Part shown: positions 63,749 to 64,000 of the stretch, piece after piece
Layout of the letters: the number at the start of each line of letters is the position of its first letter
Numbering within the stretch: the stretch's first letter is position 1
Source of the DNA: Tyto alba
Taxonomy: Eukaryota; Chordata; Aves; Strigiformes; Tytonidae
Assembly: GCF_018691265.1 (NCBI RefSeq)
Contig: NW_024881299.1
Coordinates: 377,045-441,044 of the forward strand
DNA length: 64,000 nt
Direction of reading: 5' to 3'
Program-made: the position numbers and the translations under genes
Notes under the pieces: generated by a model
What the model was told of the DNA's origin: nothing
Databases searched by the model: none
What the model saw: only the letters and a program-made list of their open reading frames with translations

Positions 63749-64000
63749 GTAAAATGGAGGGGGGACATGACACCCCAAAAATCAGCGGGGGGGGCAACGG
63801 GACTCCCCAAAATCCAGCACCCCCCCCTCCCCATTCCTGGCATTATCCCCCCCCCCCCGGGTTGGTTTTGCTGGCAGTGGGGAAGCAAAGGTTGAAGCGT
63901 TATTTTGGAGGGGGTGTTATTTTGAGGGGGAGGGGGGCTGTTATGGGGGGGGGGGGGGCAGTGGGGTGCATCCCCAAATTGTGTAACGCCCCCCCCCCCC
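63749..64000 (+). other. BBC3: BBC3 intron 2 (start)
   Basis: G- and C-homopolymer-rich intron sequence after the donor at 63749. No further exon is visible before the window ends. Confidence 0.55.

Overview
This window is vertebrate nuclear DNA, most likely from a bird (another archosaur or a turtle is possible). The evidence is several CR1 LINE fragments of the avian/reptilian type, very short introns, extreme GC content with long G/C homopolymers on the right, and gene content matching human 19q13.32. That combination is typical of a GC-rich avian microchromosome arm, where genes are often missing from assemblies. No bacterial or viral gene is present.

Layout. Positions 1 to about 41.4 kb are gene-poor, with no exon I can recognise. 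They hold microsatellites, homopolymer tracts, two CR1 fragments, a small minisatellite and many TAATTA-type AT-rich motifs. The GC content rises from about 32 kb. From 41.4 kb onward the sequence is compact and GC-rich, with four recognisable genes. DHX34 (minus, 16 coding exons, 41708-47394, 1,123 aa, complete) is an NMD helicase. C5AR1 (minus, 50971-52023, 350 aa, complete) is the C5a receptor. CCDC9 (minus, 13 coding exons, 54203-58763, about 645 aa) is an RNA-binding, exon-junction-associated protein. BBC3/PUMA (plus, from 63141, cut by the window end) is a BH3-only apoptosis gene in head-to-head orientation to CCDC9. Order and relative orientation match the human block BBC3-CCDC9-C5AR1-DHX34. 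C5AR2 and INAFM1, which sit in this block in human, were not found.

The genes do not form one pathway; they are a conserved neighbourhood. Nearly every space between or inside them (DHX34 intron 1, the DHX34-C5AR1 gap, CCDC9 intron 1, the CCDC9-BBC3 gap) carries a different minisatellite family.

The most interesting part is the BBC3 locus. It has a BH3 exon, an N-terminus like human PUMA, a 19/20 p53 response element just upstream of the likely first exon, a CRE palindrome, a FOXO site in intron 1, and an intronic CTCF core. That CTCF core is identical, in convergent orientation, to one at the DHX34 promoter. The BBC3 coding frame breaks near long G and C homopolymers, which points to a sequencing or assembly length error or a real frameshift.
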